From Sulfitobacter sp. SK011 (GTDB taxonomy: Bacteria; Pseudomonadota; Alphaproteobacteria; Rhodobacterales; Rhodobacteraceae), in contig NZ_CP025803.1 in the NCBI RefSeq assembly GCF_003352065.1, forward strand, positions 2,707,574 through 2,771,573: a stretch of DNA of 64,000 nt, read 5' to 3'. Of the stretch, positions 19,401-29,083 are shown in pieces; positions within the stretch are counted from its first letter, which is position 1, and every line of letters starts with the position of its first letter. The position numbers were made by a program, and so were the translations under genes. The notes beneath the pieces are model-generated. The model had not been told where the DNA came from. It saw nothing but the letters and a program-made list of their open reading frames with translations, and searched no databases.

Positions 19401-20375
19401 TCAATCCCTCACCTTGTCCATCCATTTGGCAATCATTGTGTGTTGGACGCTGGCCTGTGCATAGACCCGGTAAAAACCAACCAATTCGCGCACCGGGCCC
19501 GAGATGCGGTCAAACCCTGAAATGAACGCGACGATGACGCCAACTTGCGTCTCGCCCATCATCACCATGTATCCCCCGTAAAGCAGCACAGACAGCGGGC
19601 CCAATGAATTGAGCAGGTTGAGAACCGCCTTGAGGACGAACTTGAGCATGTTGAACCGCAATCGGTTCGAGAATATTTTCTTGAGGATCGGCAGATCGCC
19701 ACCCTCTGGCGTGGCGTCAAGTTCGGACACCTCATCACCAAGCGTGCGCATATAGCCCACATGGCGTTCCACAAGTTTGTTGAGATACTTTTGCATAAAA
19801 GGGGTCACAATGATCTGAGGGACCATGAACCCGACGGCAAAAAGGGCAATTGAGGGTTCGACCACAGCCATATAGCCCAGCACGCCCAGCAGCAGCGCCA
19901 CATTGGCACAGGATTGCGACAACCCCTCGCCCACAAAACCGCCAAGTTTGTCCACCTCGGTCCCTATGATAGAGACGACACGGCCGCTGTTTTCGTTGCC
20001 GTCCTCATCAACGGCATTGCCATAAAGGCCCAAAAGATGCTGGCGCGTATAGAGGTTGGTGCTTTCGGTCATCCAGACCTGATAGGTGTTTAACGCAAAC
20101 TTGACCGCCTGATGCAGGACAATGATACCAAGATAGAACATCCCAAACTGCAAAAGCAGCGGCACATTCTGGGTCTCGACAACCTCGTTCACGATCCGCC
20201 GCTGCAATTCAATCGGGGCGAGGTTCAGAACCGCAACCACCACGGCCAGAAGGCAGGCCCAGACCTGATGCCAACGCGTCATCCGCCAGACAAAGGCCAA
20301 CAGCGACGAAACCGCAGCATCGTCGCCGGTTTTTTCGATCTCACGTTCCTTGAAAAGGAAACTCAATAACTTCAT
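19401..20375 (-). CDS. ABC exporter transmembrane domain protein lacking an ATPase domain
   Basis: A 324-aa protein that looks like the type I ABC exporter membrane domain alone. It has six predicted helices and the typical intracellular loop sequence YTRQHLLGLYGNA and GRVVSIIGTEVDKLGGFVGEG, which resemble the coupling regions of fused exporters. Fused exporters continue for about 250 residues with Walker A, signature and Walker B motifs; none is present, and the stop at 19401 is followed at once by the nuo leader. No separate ATPase gene lies alongside. The start is ATG 20375 (MKLLSFLFKERE). It could use an ATPase made elsewhere, or have a non-transport role. Confidence 0.8.
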   Translation of the reverse strand: MKLLSFLFKEREIEKTGDDAAVSSLLAFVWRMTRWHQVWACLLAVVVAVLNLAPIELQRRIVNEVVETQNVPLLLQFGMFYLGIIVLHQAVKFALNTYQVWMTESTNLYTRQHLLGLYGNAVDEDGNENSGRVVSIIGTEVDKLGGFVGEGLSQSCANVALLLGVLGYMAVVEPSIALFAVGFMVPQIIVTPFMQKYLNKLVERHVGYMRTLGDEVSELDATPEGGDLPILKKIFSNRLRFNMLKFVLKAVLNLLNSLGPLSVLLYGGYMVMMGETQVGVIVAFISGFDRISGPVRELVGFYRVYAQASVQHTMIAKWMDKVRD

Positions 20376-20461
20376 CTGAAACCAATCAGCGCAAATCAAA
20401 AAGGAAAGCAGTTTTCGTTAATTAAACAGCTGATCTAGCGATAGCGCTGCCCCGCCAAGCA

Positions 20462-21487
20462 TCAAGCGGCCAGTCGGCGCGCCGCGGCAAAAGAAATCAA
20501 TCGGCGGCTTTTTTCGTCCCACAGATCAAGACTGGCGCATTTCAGGCTTTGCATGAATGTCATCCTGCTGCATTCCACCAATTCGCGGTGGTCATTGAGA
20601 ACCTCAGACAGCCGATAAAACGGGATACGGCTGTAAAGGTGGTGCACGTGATGGATGCCAATATTGGCCGTGAACCAGCGCAGAATGGGCGGCAGGTCAT
20701 AGTGCGAGCTGCCGTGCAGCGCCGCCTCGTGCAACTGCCATGTCTCGTGATTTTCCCAATGGGTCGTCTCAAACTGGTGCTGTACATAAAACAGCCACAC
20801 ACCCACGGACGCTGCGATCAATGTTGTTGGCAAAAACACCAGGAAAAGCGCCTGCAGCCCGCCAAAATAGATGATCACCGTCAGGATTGCGGCAATTGCC
20901 AGATTTGTGGCCATAGCGGACACCCAATAGCGGCCCTGATTCATCAGACCCAATGGTAGGCGGTACTCAAGCATGAACAGATATGCAGGCCCGATCCCGA
21001 ACAATACCAGTGGATGGCGATAGGCGCGGTACAAGAACCGGCCAAAGGCAGTGCGCTGGTGATATTCCTCAACCGTCAGGGTCATGACATCGCCAATGCC
21101 ACGCTGATCCAGATCGCCGGCATGGCTGTGGTGAATGGAATGGGTCCGACGCCAAACATCATAGGGCGTCAAGGTGATCACGCCAAGCGCCCGACCGATC
21201 CAGTCGCTGACATTGCGGTTGCCAAAGAAAGACCCATGGCCACAATCGTGCTGGATGCAGAACAGGCGCAACAGAAACCCGCCGTTCAGCGCAGAAAGCA
21301 AAAAGGCCCCGAGATAGCTGTACTGCGCAACCCAGCATGCTGCGATCCACAGGACAACGAAAGGCACAAGGCTGACTGCCAATTCAAAGCTGCTGCGCAA
21401 CGTGTTTGGTTCACGGTAACTCGCCAGTATTTTGACCCAATCGCGGGCGGCTGCTGCTGCGGGAGTGTTGTGCGATATTTCTGCCAT
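20462..21487 (-). CDS. membrane fatty acid desaturase
   Basis: A 341-aa integral-membrane di-iron desaturase. The three histidine boxes are HDCGH (residues 80-84), HSIHH (116-120) and HHVHH (279-283), with GNRNVSDWIGRALGVITLTP after the first. Box 1 and box 3 forms fit the bacterial acyl-lipid delta-12/omega-3-like group rather than sterol or carotenoid enzymes, though substrate cannot be fixed from sequence. Membrane helices flank the boxes in the usual arrangement. It is preceded by 132 bases with no gene, so it probably has its own promoter, and may adjust membrane fluidity in the cold. Confidence 0.88.
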   Translation of the reverse strand: MAEISHNTPAAAAARDWVKILASYREPNTLRSSFELAVSLVPFVVLWIAACWVAQYSYLGAFLLSALNGGFLLRLFCIQHDCGHGSFFGNRNVSDWIGRALGVITLTPYDVWRRTHSIHHSHAGDLDQRGIGDVMTLTVEEYHQRTAFGRFLYRAYRHPLVLFGIGPAYLFMLEYRLPLGLMNQGRYWVSAMATNLAIAAILTVIIYFGGLQALFLVFLPTTLIAASVGVWLFYVQHQFETTHWENHETWQLHEAALHGSSHYDLPPILRWFTANIGIHHVHHLYSRIPFYRLSEVLNDHRELVECSRMTFMQSLKCASLDLWDEKSRRLISFAAARRLAA

Positions 21488-21619
21488 GACCTGCTTCTTT
21501 TGGTTTTGCCATCCCGGATAGCCTAATGCAGATACATAGCAAGTGTTAAAGCCGCATTGACCGAAAAGACATCCGTTTTAAGGGCATCTGCCGGGTCTTT
21601 TGGGTAACTTTTGCAACGG

Positions 21620-22402
21620 TTAAGTCACCCAGGCGGCCTTGCGTTTGTCGAAAAACGCGCCGATGCCCTCGGCTGCTTCGTCGGTTTCCCACCGCGCGGC
21701 CAGGGCCGCGATGGTGTGGGCCACAACCGCATCGTCAATCCGCGGCCCCAATTCCCGGGCCAGTTTTTTGGCCGCGGCCACAGCCCCCGGCGCACAGGAA
21801 AGATAGGGCGTGACCTCTGCCTCGATGGCCGTATCCAGATCTGCCAGTGGAACGCTGCGCGCCAGCAATCCCAGATCAACGGCTTCAGACGCGCCAAAAA
21901 GCCGCGCAGACATGAACACCCGGCGCGCCCGTCCTTCGCCCATCCGGGCAAGAACGTAAGGCCCGATGGTCGCGGGAATGATCCCCAGCCGGGTTTCAGT
22001 GAACCCCATCTTCAGGGTATCAACGCCAATTGCCACGTCGCAGACGCTTGCCATGCCAACACCACCGCCAAACGCATTGCCCTGCACCCGGCCAATCAGC
22101 GGCTTTGGCAAGGTATTGAGCGCGCCCAGCATCGCGGCCAGCTTGCCCGCTTCTTTTGACCGGGTTGCCGCATCCATATCCGCCTGATCGCGCATCCAGC
22201 CCAGATCGCCACCGGCACAAAACGACGTGCCCGCCCCGGTTAGGACAACCACACGCACGGCAGCATCAGAACCCAGCTGTGTCGCTGCCTGCGTCAGTTC
22301 TGCCAGCATCCGGGCTGACATCGCATTGTGCTTTTCCGGTCGGTTCAGCGTCAAGGTCGCGACACCGCGTCCATCCACATCCAAGCTGATTGTGTCAAAC
22401 AT
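21620..22402 (-). CDS. liuC: methylglutaconyl-CoA hydratase (enoyl-CoA hydratase family)
   Basis: A 260-aa crotonase-fold protein. The oxyanion-hole regions are visible as KHNAMSARML, GAGTSFCAGGDLGWMRDQ (about residues 55-72) and GNAFGGGVGMASVCDVAIG (108-126), and GFTETRLGIIPATIGPYVLAR. As the last gene of a complete leucine-degradation operon it should hydrate 3-methylglutaconyl-CoA to HMG-CoA. The crotonase family is broad, so the assignment leans on context. The ATG at 22402 overlaps the preceding DUF6653 gene by eight bases. Confidence 0.85.
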   Translation of the reverse strand: MFDTISLDVDGRGVATLTLNRPEKHNAMSARMLAELTQAATQLGSDAAVRVVVLTGAGTSFCAGGDLGWMRDQADMDAATRSKEAGKLAAMLGALNTLPKPLIGRVQGNAFGGGVGMASVCDVAIGVDTLKMGFTETRLGIIPATIGPYVLARMGEGRARRVFMSARLFGASEAVDLGLLARSVPLADLDTAIEAEVTPYLSCAPGAVAAAKKLARELGPRIDDAVVAHTIAALAARWETDEAAEGIGAFFDKRKAAWVT

Positions 22403-22928
22403 TGTCCGCTCCTTGCGTTAATTCTGGGGGTAACCCCGGCACCGCGCGCCCGGCTCTTTGCCAATCCTCAAATATCCATACCATCCGGTCTACGAACCAG
22501 ATCTTGGGCAGCATGGCCAAAGCCGTGCCAAACACCGCCCCTTCCCACCACAAACCCCAAAGGCCCCATGTCATGATGACAATGCCCGGCAACGTCAGCC
22601 ACCCCAGCACCAAGGCTGCGCGCTGATGATGGGCGGGCAGCTCTGCTTTATGCTCAAGGTAAATGCGCTCGCCATAAACGCCCTTGCTCATCCAGTTATC
22701 AATGTTGTCGGGTGGCGCGAAAGCGCGCGGGTTGAACCAGATCCACGCAATCGCCACGGCAACCGCAAGCACCGCCCCCCAGCCAAGCCACACACGGCTC
22801 CAGACTGCCAGACTGAACAGTGGCAGGCCCGTGGCCATCCGGGTCCAGCCCGACCAGGGGTTCGCATGACGTGCCCAGACGACATCGTTCATGCCCATCA
22901 ACCGCTCGGCCCAGGCCGCCAGTTTCAT
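22395..22928 (-). CDS. DUF6653-like membrane protein in the liu operon
   Basis: A 177-aa protein with MNDVVWARHANPWSGWTRMA near the N-terminus, then two closely spaced helices (LFSLAVWSRVWLGWGAVLAV, AVAIAWIWFNPRAF) and two more after residue 105 (VLGWLTLPGIVIMTWGLWGL). Trp is unusually frequent. It resembles the DUF6653 family, to which I can attach no function. It overlaps hydroxymethylglutaryl-CoA lyase upstream by four bases and liuC downstream by eight, so it is co-translated with leucine breakdown enzymes. Confidence 0.75.
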   Translation of the reverse strand: MKLAAWAERLMGMNDVVWARHANPWSGWTRMATGLPLFSLAVWSRVWLGWGAVLAVAVAIAWIWFNPRAFAPPDNIDNWMSKGVYGERIYLEHKAELPAHHQRAALVLGWLTLPGIVIMTWGLWGLWWEGAVFGTALAMLPKIWFVDRMVWIFEDWQRAGRAVPGLPPELTQGADNV

Positions 22929-23782
22929 GCCGTTCGCATCATCTGAGCCATCGCTGCGGCATCATCCAGCACAGATTGGTCAAGGCCCGTCTGATAGCCA
23001 AGTGCCGTCAGATGACGGTTCACCGCCTCTGTTGCCACGTTGCCCGGCGAACCGGGGGCATATGGACAGCCTCCAAGCCCACCCACAGCCGCATCAAACA
23101 CCCGCACGCCCATCGACAGCGACGCATCGATGTTGGCCATCGCCCGGCCCTTGGTGTCATGGTAATGCCCGGCCAACCGGCCCGCCGGCACCACGTCGCG
23201 CACCGCCAACAACATGCGTGCAATGCTGTCCGGGGTGCCTGCGCCAATGGTATCGCCCAGCGATATCTCGTAACATCCCATCGAAAAGAGTTTGTCGGCG
23301 ACCTTTGCCACATCAGCCGGGGCAATCGGGCCATCATAGGGACATTCCACCACACACGACACATACCCGCGCACCGGGATATCAACATGCCGCGCCTCTT
23401 CAAGTATGGGTGCAAACCGTTCGAGCGATTCCGCGATACTCGCGTTGATGTTCTTTTGGCTGAACCCTTCGGAGGCGGAGCCAAAAACGGCGATCTCATC
23501 AGCACCGGCGGCCAGCGCGTCTTCGTAGCCCCGCATGTTGGGCGTCAGCGCCGCATAGCGCACGCCATCCGCGCGGGTGATCTTGGCCAGAACCTGTGCC
23601 GAACCTGCCATCTGTGGCACCCATGTCGGGCTGACAAAACTGGCGCATTCGATCCGGAAAAAACCAGCCTGCGACAGGCGATCGACCAGCGCCACCTTTT
23701 TATCTACAGAGATCTCTCGCGCTTCGTTTTGCAGACCGTCCCTTGGACCGACCTCAAAAATCTCACATGGTCCCAAACTCAT
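22925..23782 (-). CDS. liuE: hydroxymethylglutaryl-CoA lyase
   Basis: A 285-aa TIM-barrel lyase that cleaves HMG-CoA into acetyl-CoA and acetoacetate, the last step of leucine degradation. Key features are EVGPRDGLQNE (residues 10-20, with the catalytic Arg and Asp), the metal-binding HYHDTKGRAMAN region and the family signature GLGGCPYAPGSPGNVATE with its catalytic cysteine. Length and motif order match bacterial and mitochondrial enzymes. The ATG at 23782 lies 62 bases after the GST gene stops. Confidence 0.95.
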   Translation of the reverse strand: MSLGPCEIFEVGPRDGLQNEAREISVDKKVALVDRLSQAGFFRIECASFVSPTWVPQMAGSAQVLAKITRADGVRYAALTPNMRGYEDALAAGADEIAVFGSASEGFSQKNINASIAESLERFAPILEEARHVDIPVRGYVSCVVECPYDGPIAPADVAKVADKLFSMGCYEISLGDTIGAGTPDSIARMLLAVRDVVPAGRLAGHYHDTKGRAMANIDASLSMGVRVFDAAVGGLGGCPYAPGSPGNVATEAVNRHLTALGYQTGLDQSVLDDAAAMAQMMRTA

Positions 23783-23844
23783 CGCGTCCCCCTATTTGAT
23801 CCGGCCCTTTTTTCGGACCGATATGGTCAAACCTTAACCTTGCT

Positions 23845-24510
23845 TCATTCGATAGGCCAAGGCGGATAAAAGTCTTTTTCGTATATCCCACCGTTTTGAG
23901 GCAGCGATTTGCCAAAACTCGCACGCTCAGTGATCCGGTCATACCATTCTGAAACCGCCGGATGCCTGTCCAAGGTCACAAAGTAGCGCGACATGTAAAC
24001 CGCCTGACCCACAGAGATATCCGCCGCCGAAAACCCAGAAGTCAGCATGTAGTCGCGGTTTTCAATGGGGGTGCTGAGCCGCGCCTCAAGCGCGTCATAG
24101 CATTTGGCGACCCGCGCTGCCTCCAGCTTCATCACGATGGGGCTGCGCATGTGATCCTCGCGCAGCGCAATGTGTTGCTGTGTCAGGGCGGCCGTATGCT
24201 GGCTGATGGTCTCGGCGAAATGCACCCAGACCAGCCACGCCATCCGGTCGGGCGCATGGACCGGCCTGCCCAGCCGATCCGGGCTGAACCGTTCACATAG
24301 ATATTGCGTGATTGCCCCTGTCTCAAACATCCGCTCGCCGTCGATTTCAAGTGCAGGAACCCGGCCCGCTGGCGACAGGCTGAGGTATTCAGGCTCTCGC
24401 AGGCTTTTGTCAAAGGCATGCAGTTTGACGTGAAACTCGACGTCCAACTCGTGCAACAACCACAAGGTGCGCATCGAGCGGGTTTGGGGGCTGTGGTGCA
24501 ATGTGATCAT
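23845..24510 (-). CDS. glutathione S-transferase family protein
   Basis: A 221-aa GST. The thioredoxin-like N-domain runs to about residue 80 (MITLHHSPQTRSMRTLWLLH, SPAGRVPALEIDGERMFETG with the cis-Pro and the glutathione-binding Glu), followed by the helical C-domain (SGFSAADISVGQAVYMSRYF). The Ser in HHSPQTRS occupies the usual catalytic position. The start at 24510 replaces a longer open frame that reads upstream to 24660. It lies inside the liu operon; whether it shares a substrate with the pathway is unknown. Confidence 0.88.
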   Translation of the reverse strand: MITLHHSPQTRSMRTLWLLHELDVEFHVKLHAFDKSLREPEYLSLSPAGRVPALEIDGERMFETGAITQYLCERFSPDRLGRPVHAPDRMAWLVWVHFAETISQHTAALTQQHIALREDHMRSPIVMKLEAARVAKCYDALEARLSTPIENRDYMLTSGFSAADISVGQAVYMSRYFVTLDRHPAVSEWYDRITERASFGKSLPQNGGIYEKDFYPPWPIE

Positions 24511-24562
24511 AGTTTGTCCATTATAGGCCCCGTATTCCGGTATTGCGCGGATGTGCGGACCC

Positions 24563-26509
24563 TCATGCGGCTGCCGCTTCTTCCGCCTCCAGCCGCACCA
24601 GTGCGGCCCCTGCTTCAACCTGATCCCCCGCGGTTGCCAGCACCTCGGCCACCACACCATCGCGTGCCGCCAGCAACGAATGTTCCATCTTCATAGCCTC
24701 CAGCACCGCCAGCCTGTCGCCTTTTATCACAGCCTGACCCACCTTAGCATCAACACTTCGGACCAGACCGGGCATCGGTGCTTCGACCAGATTGCCATCG
24801 CCATGCGCGCCAGCGGCCCTTGCAAGCGGATCAATCAGGGAAAAAACCATTCCGTGATTTTCAAAGATGGTGATGGTCTGACCCGCGACCGCGACCTGCG
24901 CGGCCAATTGCCCGGCGATCTGCCACTGGCCGCCGATCCGCTCAGCGGTCACATCCTGATCGCCAACCGTCCAGATCTGCGCATCCGGTGACAGCACGCG
25001 CACCTTGATCACCTGTTCCTGATCGCCCCAGGCCAGCATCACCTGCCGTCGCAGGGGCCGCCACAGGGTCAACCCGGTCTCAGGCCCCGTTTCCAACAGC
25101 CCAAGTGCTGCCATGCCCGCCAGTGCCACATGGCGTGGCGCGATGTCAGGCACCTTGGTCAGCGCGTCAATGTCGCGGGCGATCAGCCCGGTATCGACAT
25201 CGCCCTGACCGAACCCTTCATGCCCCGCCAAGGCCCCAAGGAATGCCAGATTGGTCACCGTGCCGCCCACCTGACAGCCCGCCAGCGCCGAGCGCAAACG
25301 CGACAGGGCGATCGCACGGTTTGGTCCATGCACAACGATCTTGGCAATCATCGGGTCGTAAAACGGACTGATCGTATCCCCCGCCCGCACGCCACTGTCA
25401 GCACGGCTATTCGGGGCAAATTTCAGATGCGTCAGCGTTCCGGTTGCAGGCAAGAAACCCTTTGGCACGTCCTCCGCATAAAGCCGCGCCTCAAAGGCAT
25501 GGCCGGTGATGCTCAATTCGTTCTGGCGTTTCGGCAACCCGTCCCCTGCCGCCACCCGCAACTGCCATTCGACCAAATCGACACCTGTGATCATCTCTGT
25601 CACCGGATGTTCAACCTGCAACCGCGTGTTCATCTCCATGAAAAAGAACCCATCCGCGCTGAGCCCGCCGGACCCATCCACAATGAATTCAACCGTCCCG
25701 GCCCCGGCGTACCCAATGGCCTCGGCCGCCTTGACCGCGGCCTGCCCCATCGCCTCGCGCATCGTTGCGGTCATGCCCGGTGCAGGCGCTTCTTCGATCA
25801 CCTTCTGATGGCGGCGCTGCAGCGAACAATCGCGCTCAAACAAATGCACGGCCTGGGTGCCATCGCCAAAAACCTGCACCTCAATATGGCGCGGTTTACT
25901 GACAAATTTTTCAACCAGCACATCCGTATTGCCAAAGGCAGTTTTGGCCTCGGACCGGGCGGATGCCAACGCGCTCTGAAATTCCTTGGCCTTTTCGACC
26001 AAACGCATCCCCTTGCCGCCCCCACCAGCGACGGCCTTGATCAGCACCGGATAGCCGATCTTGTCTGCTTCCGCCTCCAGCAACGCGTCATCCTGATCGG
26101 CCCCATGATAACCCGGCACCACTGGCACGCCTGCCTTGATCATCAACGCCTTGGCCGCGTCCTTGAGGCCCATCGCCCGAATGGCCGACGCCGAGGGCCC
26201 GATAAAGGTCAGCCCGGCCTTTTCGACCGCTTCGACAAAATCAGGATTTTCAGACAGAAACCCATAGCCGGGATGGATCGCCTGCGCGCCCGTATCCAGC
26301 GCCGCCTGAATGATCACATCGCCTTTGAGATAGGAATCTGCCGGGGCCGATCCGCCGACATGCACAGCCACATCTGCCATCTGCACATGTTTGGCCCGCG
26401 CATCAGCGTCCGAATAAACCGCAACACAGCGCACGCCCATCGCTTGCGCCGTTTCCATCACCCGACAGGCAATTTCGCCCCGGTTCGCAATCAAAATCGT
26501 TTCAAACAT
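24563..26509 (-). CDS. liuD: methylcrotonyl-CoA carboxylase, biotin-containing alpha subunit
   Basis: A 648-aa biotin-dependent carboxylase subunit. Order: biotin carboxylase (residues 1-450, with FETILIANRGEIACRV, the ATP-grasp GGGGKGMRLV and RDCSLQRRHQKVIEEAPAPG), a variable linker domain, and the biotin carrier with EAMKMEHS at 604-611, Lys607 being the biotinylation site. With the carboxyltransferase subunit it carboxylates 3-methylcrotonyl-CoA. The same architecture occurs in propionyl- and geranyl-CoA carboxylases; the flanking isovaleryl-CoA dehydrogenase and HMG-CoA lyase genes decide the name. Its ATG and the ASCH gene stop share a base. Confidence 0.94.
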   Translation of the reverse strand: MFETILIANRGEIACRVMETAQAMGVRCVAVYSDADARAKHVQMADVAVHVGGSAPADSYLKGDVIIQAALDTGAQAIHPGYGFLSENPDFVEAVEKAGLTFIGPSASAIRAMGLKDAAKALMIKAGVPVVPGYHGADQDDALLEAEADKIGYPVLIKAVAGGGGKGMRLVEKAKEFQSALASARSEAKTAFGNTDVLVEKFVSKPRHIEVQVFGDGTQAVHLFERDCSLQRRHQKVIEEAPAPGMTATMREAMGQAAVKAAEAIGYAGAGTVEFIVDGSGGLSADGFFFMEMNTRLQVEHPVTEMITGVDLVEWQLRVAAGDGLPKRQNELSITGHAFEARLYAEDVPKGFLPATGTLTHLKFAPNSRADSGVRAGDTISPFYDPMIAKIVVHGPNRAIALSRLRSALAGCQVGGTVTNLAFLGALAGHEGFGQGDVDTGLIARDIDALTKVPDIAPRHVALAGMAALGLLETGPETGLTLWRPLRRQVMLAWGDQEQVIKVRVLSPDAQIWTVGDQDVTAERIGGQWQIAGQLAAQVAVAGQTITIFENHGMVFSLIDPLARAAGAHGDGNLVEAPMPGLVRSVDAKVGQAVIKGDRLAVLEAMKMEHSLLAARDGVVAEVLATAGDQVEAGAALVRLEAEEAAAA

Positions 26510-26925
26510 CAGCCAAAATCCTCAACCATTTTAAACCGCTCACACATCAGCTTCATATCCGGCGCAAACACACCGGCACGCCGAAAATACGCCTCATATC
26601 CTTTGCGCCAATGCTCAAGATCGCGAAACTCGCCTTGGGCGGCGACAAATTCGGCATCCATTTCATCAAAACGGCGCGTTTGCACCTCTACCGTTTCGGT
26701 CATGACCGCTGGCGTCCCATCCCAATTGAGAGCTATGTCCCGACGTCCCACCTCGGGCCATGCATCGCCACCATCGCCGTAAAAGGACGCCGCATCGCAG
26801 GTCGCCGTTTTGTGACCACTGCGCACCAAAGCCAGAATCTCGGCGCACAATTCAGGCCCATCGCCGAACCGAAAGGTTTCCGCGTCCGGATTGGCATCTA
26901 TGATCTGCTGCAACGTTTTTGTCAT
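26509..26925 (-). CDS. ASCH domain protein between the carboxylase subunits
   Basis: A 138-aa protein with an ASCH fold: FRFGDGPELCAEILALVRSG, HKTATCDAASF, NWDGTPAVMTETVEVQTRRF and a C-terminal KGYEAYFRRAGVFAPDMKL. ASCH proteins resemble PUA domains; some are RNA-binding and one bacterial type (YqfB) deacylates N4-acetylcytidine. No specific activity is assigned here. It sits between liuB and liuD, nine bases after the former and overlapping the latter, an odd place for an unrelated enzyme. Confidence 0.8.
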   Translation of the reverse strand: MTKTLQQIIDANPDAETFRFGDGPELCAEILALVRSGHKTATCDAASFYGDGGDAWPEVGRRDIALNWDGTPAVMTETVEVQTRRFDEMDAEFVAAQGEFRDLEHWRKGYEAYFRRAGVFAPDMKLMCERFKMVEDFG

Positions 26926-26934
26926 GGTCCATCC

Positions 26935-28539
26935 TTACATTCTGAAAATGCCGAATTTCGTTTCTTCGATTGGCGCATTCAGCGCCGCAGACAGGCTTAG
27001 AAACAGCACGTCCCGGCTTTTGCGCGGATCAATGACGCCGTCGTCCCAAAGCCGTGCAGACGCATAAAGCGGGTGCGATTGTTCTTCGAACATATCAATT
27101 GTGGGCTGCTTGAACCTGGCCTCATCCTCGGCGCTCCACGTCTCGCCTGCCCGCTCAATCGCGTCCCGTTTCACCGTGGCCAGCACACCCGCCGCCTGCG
27201 GCCCGCCCATGACTGAGATGCGTGAATTGGGCCATGTCCACAAGAACCGAGGGCTATAGGCGCGCCCGGCCATGCCGTAGTTGCCAGCCCCAAACGAGCC
27301 GCCTACCAGCATGGTGATTTTCGGCACATTGGTACAGGCCACCGCCGTCACCATCTTGGCTCCATGCCGCGCGATGCCTTCGTTTTCATACTTTCGCCCA
27401 ACCATGAAGCCGGTGATGTTTTGCAAGAAAACCAAGGGGATGCCGCGTGCTGAGCACAGTTCGACAAAATGCGCGCCCTTTTGCGCGGATTCCGAAAACA
27501 ACACACCGTTGTTGGCGATGATCCCGATGGGACAGCCCTTGAGATGCGCAAAGCCGGTCACCAATGTCTCGCCGAAGCGGGGTTTGAATTCGTCAAAGCG
27601 GGACCCATCCACCGTGCGCGCGATCACTTCGCGGATGTCATAGGGCGTGCGCAGATCGCTGGGCACAACGCCCAAGACCTCATCCGGGTCATAGGCGGGG
27701 TCTTCGGGCGTTTCCCATTGCACTGTCGCGGGTTTGGCGCGGTTCAGTGACGCCACGGCCCGCCGCGCCAAGGCCAGTGCATGGGCGTCATCCTCAGCCA
27801 GATAATCCGCCACCCCGGAAAGGCGCGTGTGCACATCGCCGCCGCCCAGATCCTCGGCCGTCACAACCTCGCCCGTCGCGGCCTTGACCAAGGGTGGTCC
27901 GGCCAAAAAGATCGTGCCTTGTTCTTTTACGATGATCGTCACATCCGACATTGCAGGCACATAGGCCCCGCCCGCCGTACAGGACCCCATCACCACGGCA
28001 ATCTGTGGAATGCCCTTAGCGCTCATCCGGGCCTGATTGTAGAAAATCCGGCCAAAGTGGTCGCGGTCCGGGAACACTTCATCCTGATTGGGCAGGTTGG
28101 CCCCACCTGAATCCACCAGATACAGGCACGGCAGATTGTTCTGTTCGGCAATCTCCTGAGCGCGCAGGTGTTTTTTGACCGTCATCGGATAATATGTGCC
28201 GCCCTTCACCGTGGCATCATTGCAGACCACCATGACCTCAAGCCCGTGCACCCGGCCAATACCCGCAATCACCCCCGCACAAGGGGCCGCCCCATCATAA
28301 AGCCCATGCGCCGCCGTCGCCCCGATCTCCAAAAACGGTGAGCCGGGATCAAGCAGGTTCGCCACCCGTTCGCGCGGCAGCATCTTGCCCCGGCTTTCAT
28401 GGCGTGCACGGGACTTTTCACCGCCGCCGAGCGCTGCGGCTTCGGCGGCTTCTCGGACGGTTTCAAGCGCTTCCAAATGAGCCGCCTGATTGGCCTTGAA
28501 AGCCTCAGAGGATGGGAGAGCTTGGGATATGAGTTTCAT
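26935..28539 (-). CDS. liuB: methylcrotonyl-CoA carboxylase, carboxyltransferase beta subunit
   Basis: A 534-aa acyl-CoA carboxyltransferase with tandem crotonase-like halves. Features include the N-domain [20 protein letters not shown] and [17 protein letters not shown], and the C-domain [19 protein letters not shown] and [20 protein letters not shown], all close to the human MCCC2 pattern. The start [11 protein letters not shown] at 28539 has an AGAGG site eight bases upstream; seven extra residues of the open frame are dropped. It partners LiuD. Confidence 0.95.
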   Translation of the reverse strand: MKLISQALPSSEAFKANQAAHLEALETVREAAEAAALGGGEKSRARHESRGKMLPRERVANLLDPGSPFLEIGATAAHGLYDGAAPCAGVIAGIGRVHGLEVMVVCNDATVKGGTYYPMTVKKHLRAQEIAEQNNLPCLYLVDSGGANLPNQDEVFPDRDHFGRIFYNQARMSAKGIPQIAVVMGSCTAGGAYVPAMSDVTIIVKEQGTIFLAGPPLVKAATGEVVTAEDLGGGDVHTRLSGVADYLAEDDAHALALARRAVASLNRAKPATVQWETPEDPAYDPDEVLGVVPSDLRTPYDIREVIARTVDGSRFDEFKPRFGETLVTGFAHLKGCPIGIIANNGVLFSESAQKGAHFVELCSARGIPLVFLQNITGFMVGRKYENEGIARHGAKMVTAVACTNVPKITMLVGGSFGAGNYGMAGRAYSPRFLWTWPNSRISVMGGPQAAGVLATVKRDAIERAGETWSAEDEARFKQPTIDMFEEQSHPLYASARLWDDGVIDPRKSRDVLFLSLSAALNAPIEETKFGIFRM

Positions 28540-28549
28540 TGGATAGCCT

Positions 28550-29083
28550 CTAATTTTCAAATACGGGTGGCATCAACGGGGCTGCACGTGGGTTTCGTTC
28601 CAGCCTCACGATACGGTAGGATAGGAACCTGCCGATCACATAACTTACAGGTGCCGCAACACAAACCGCCAAGATGATCAGCGGCAGTCTGCCACTAAAG
28701 GGATCTTTCCCGCTTTGAATTTGCTCGATGCTACGCAGAATTTCCTCGGTGTTCCTACCATTCCACGAGGGCGGTCCTGCGAGGGCGGACTGGTGCAAAG
28801 CCCAGTTCATAATTGCATAGAAAATCGCGCAGGCTATGACCCAGCATAAAACCTCCAGCTTAACCATCGTTCCCTTAAGGACCCGCAAGTCCATCTTACA
28901 ACTATAGCAGCGGACTTTCCCCAGTTCCGGCTCTTTGTACATCTTAAAGTAGTTTCCGTAACTTTTTACGAAAAACGGCCAAATTCGGTTGATCCAAAGC
29001 AACTTGCGCACATGCCAGTATTCCTGCCGTGATTTGCAATTGGGGCAACGGAAACCTGCAACAAAGTTGAGAAGGCCGGTCAT
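28550..29083 (-). CDS. zinc-ribbon membrane protein of unknown function
   Basis: A 177-aa protein. The N-terminal region contains a likely zinc ribbon formed by [11 protein letters not shown] (Cys13, 16) and [10 protein letters not shown] (Cys59, 62). Two membrane helices follow ([40 protein letters not shown]), and a basic tail ([11 protein letters not shown]). It overlaps the acyl-CoA ligase stop by four bases and ends ten bases before liuB. I recognise no family. Base use looks slightly more A/T-rich than the neighbouring liu genes, which may hint at later insertion. Confidence 0.7.
   Translation of the reverse strand: MTGLLNFVAGFRCPNCKSRQEYWHVRKLLWINRIWPFFVKSYGNYFKMYKEPELGKVRCYSCKMDLRVLKGTMVKLEVLCWVIACAIFYAIMNWALHQSALAGPPSWNGRNTEEILRSIEQIQSGKDPFSGRLPLIILAVCVAAPVSYVIGRFLSYRIVRLERNPRAAPLMPPVFEN

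Noticed and set aside
20376-20461. Promoter or ATPase remnant between the desaturase and the ABC membrane-domain gene
   Set aside because: The gap is A/T-rich but shows neither a convincing promoter pair nor any Walker-type coding remnant.
25130-26782. A 550-codon plus-strand frame opposite liuD and the ASCH gene
   Set aside because: The product has no recognisable domain and mirrors the codon pattern of the carboxylase gene.
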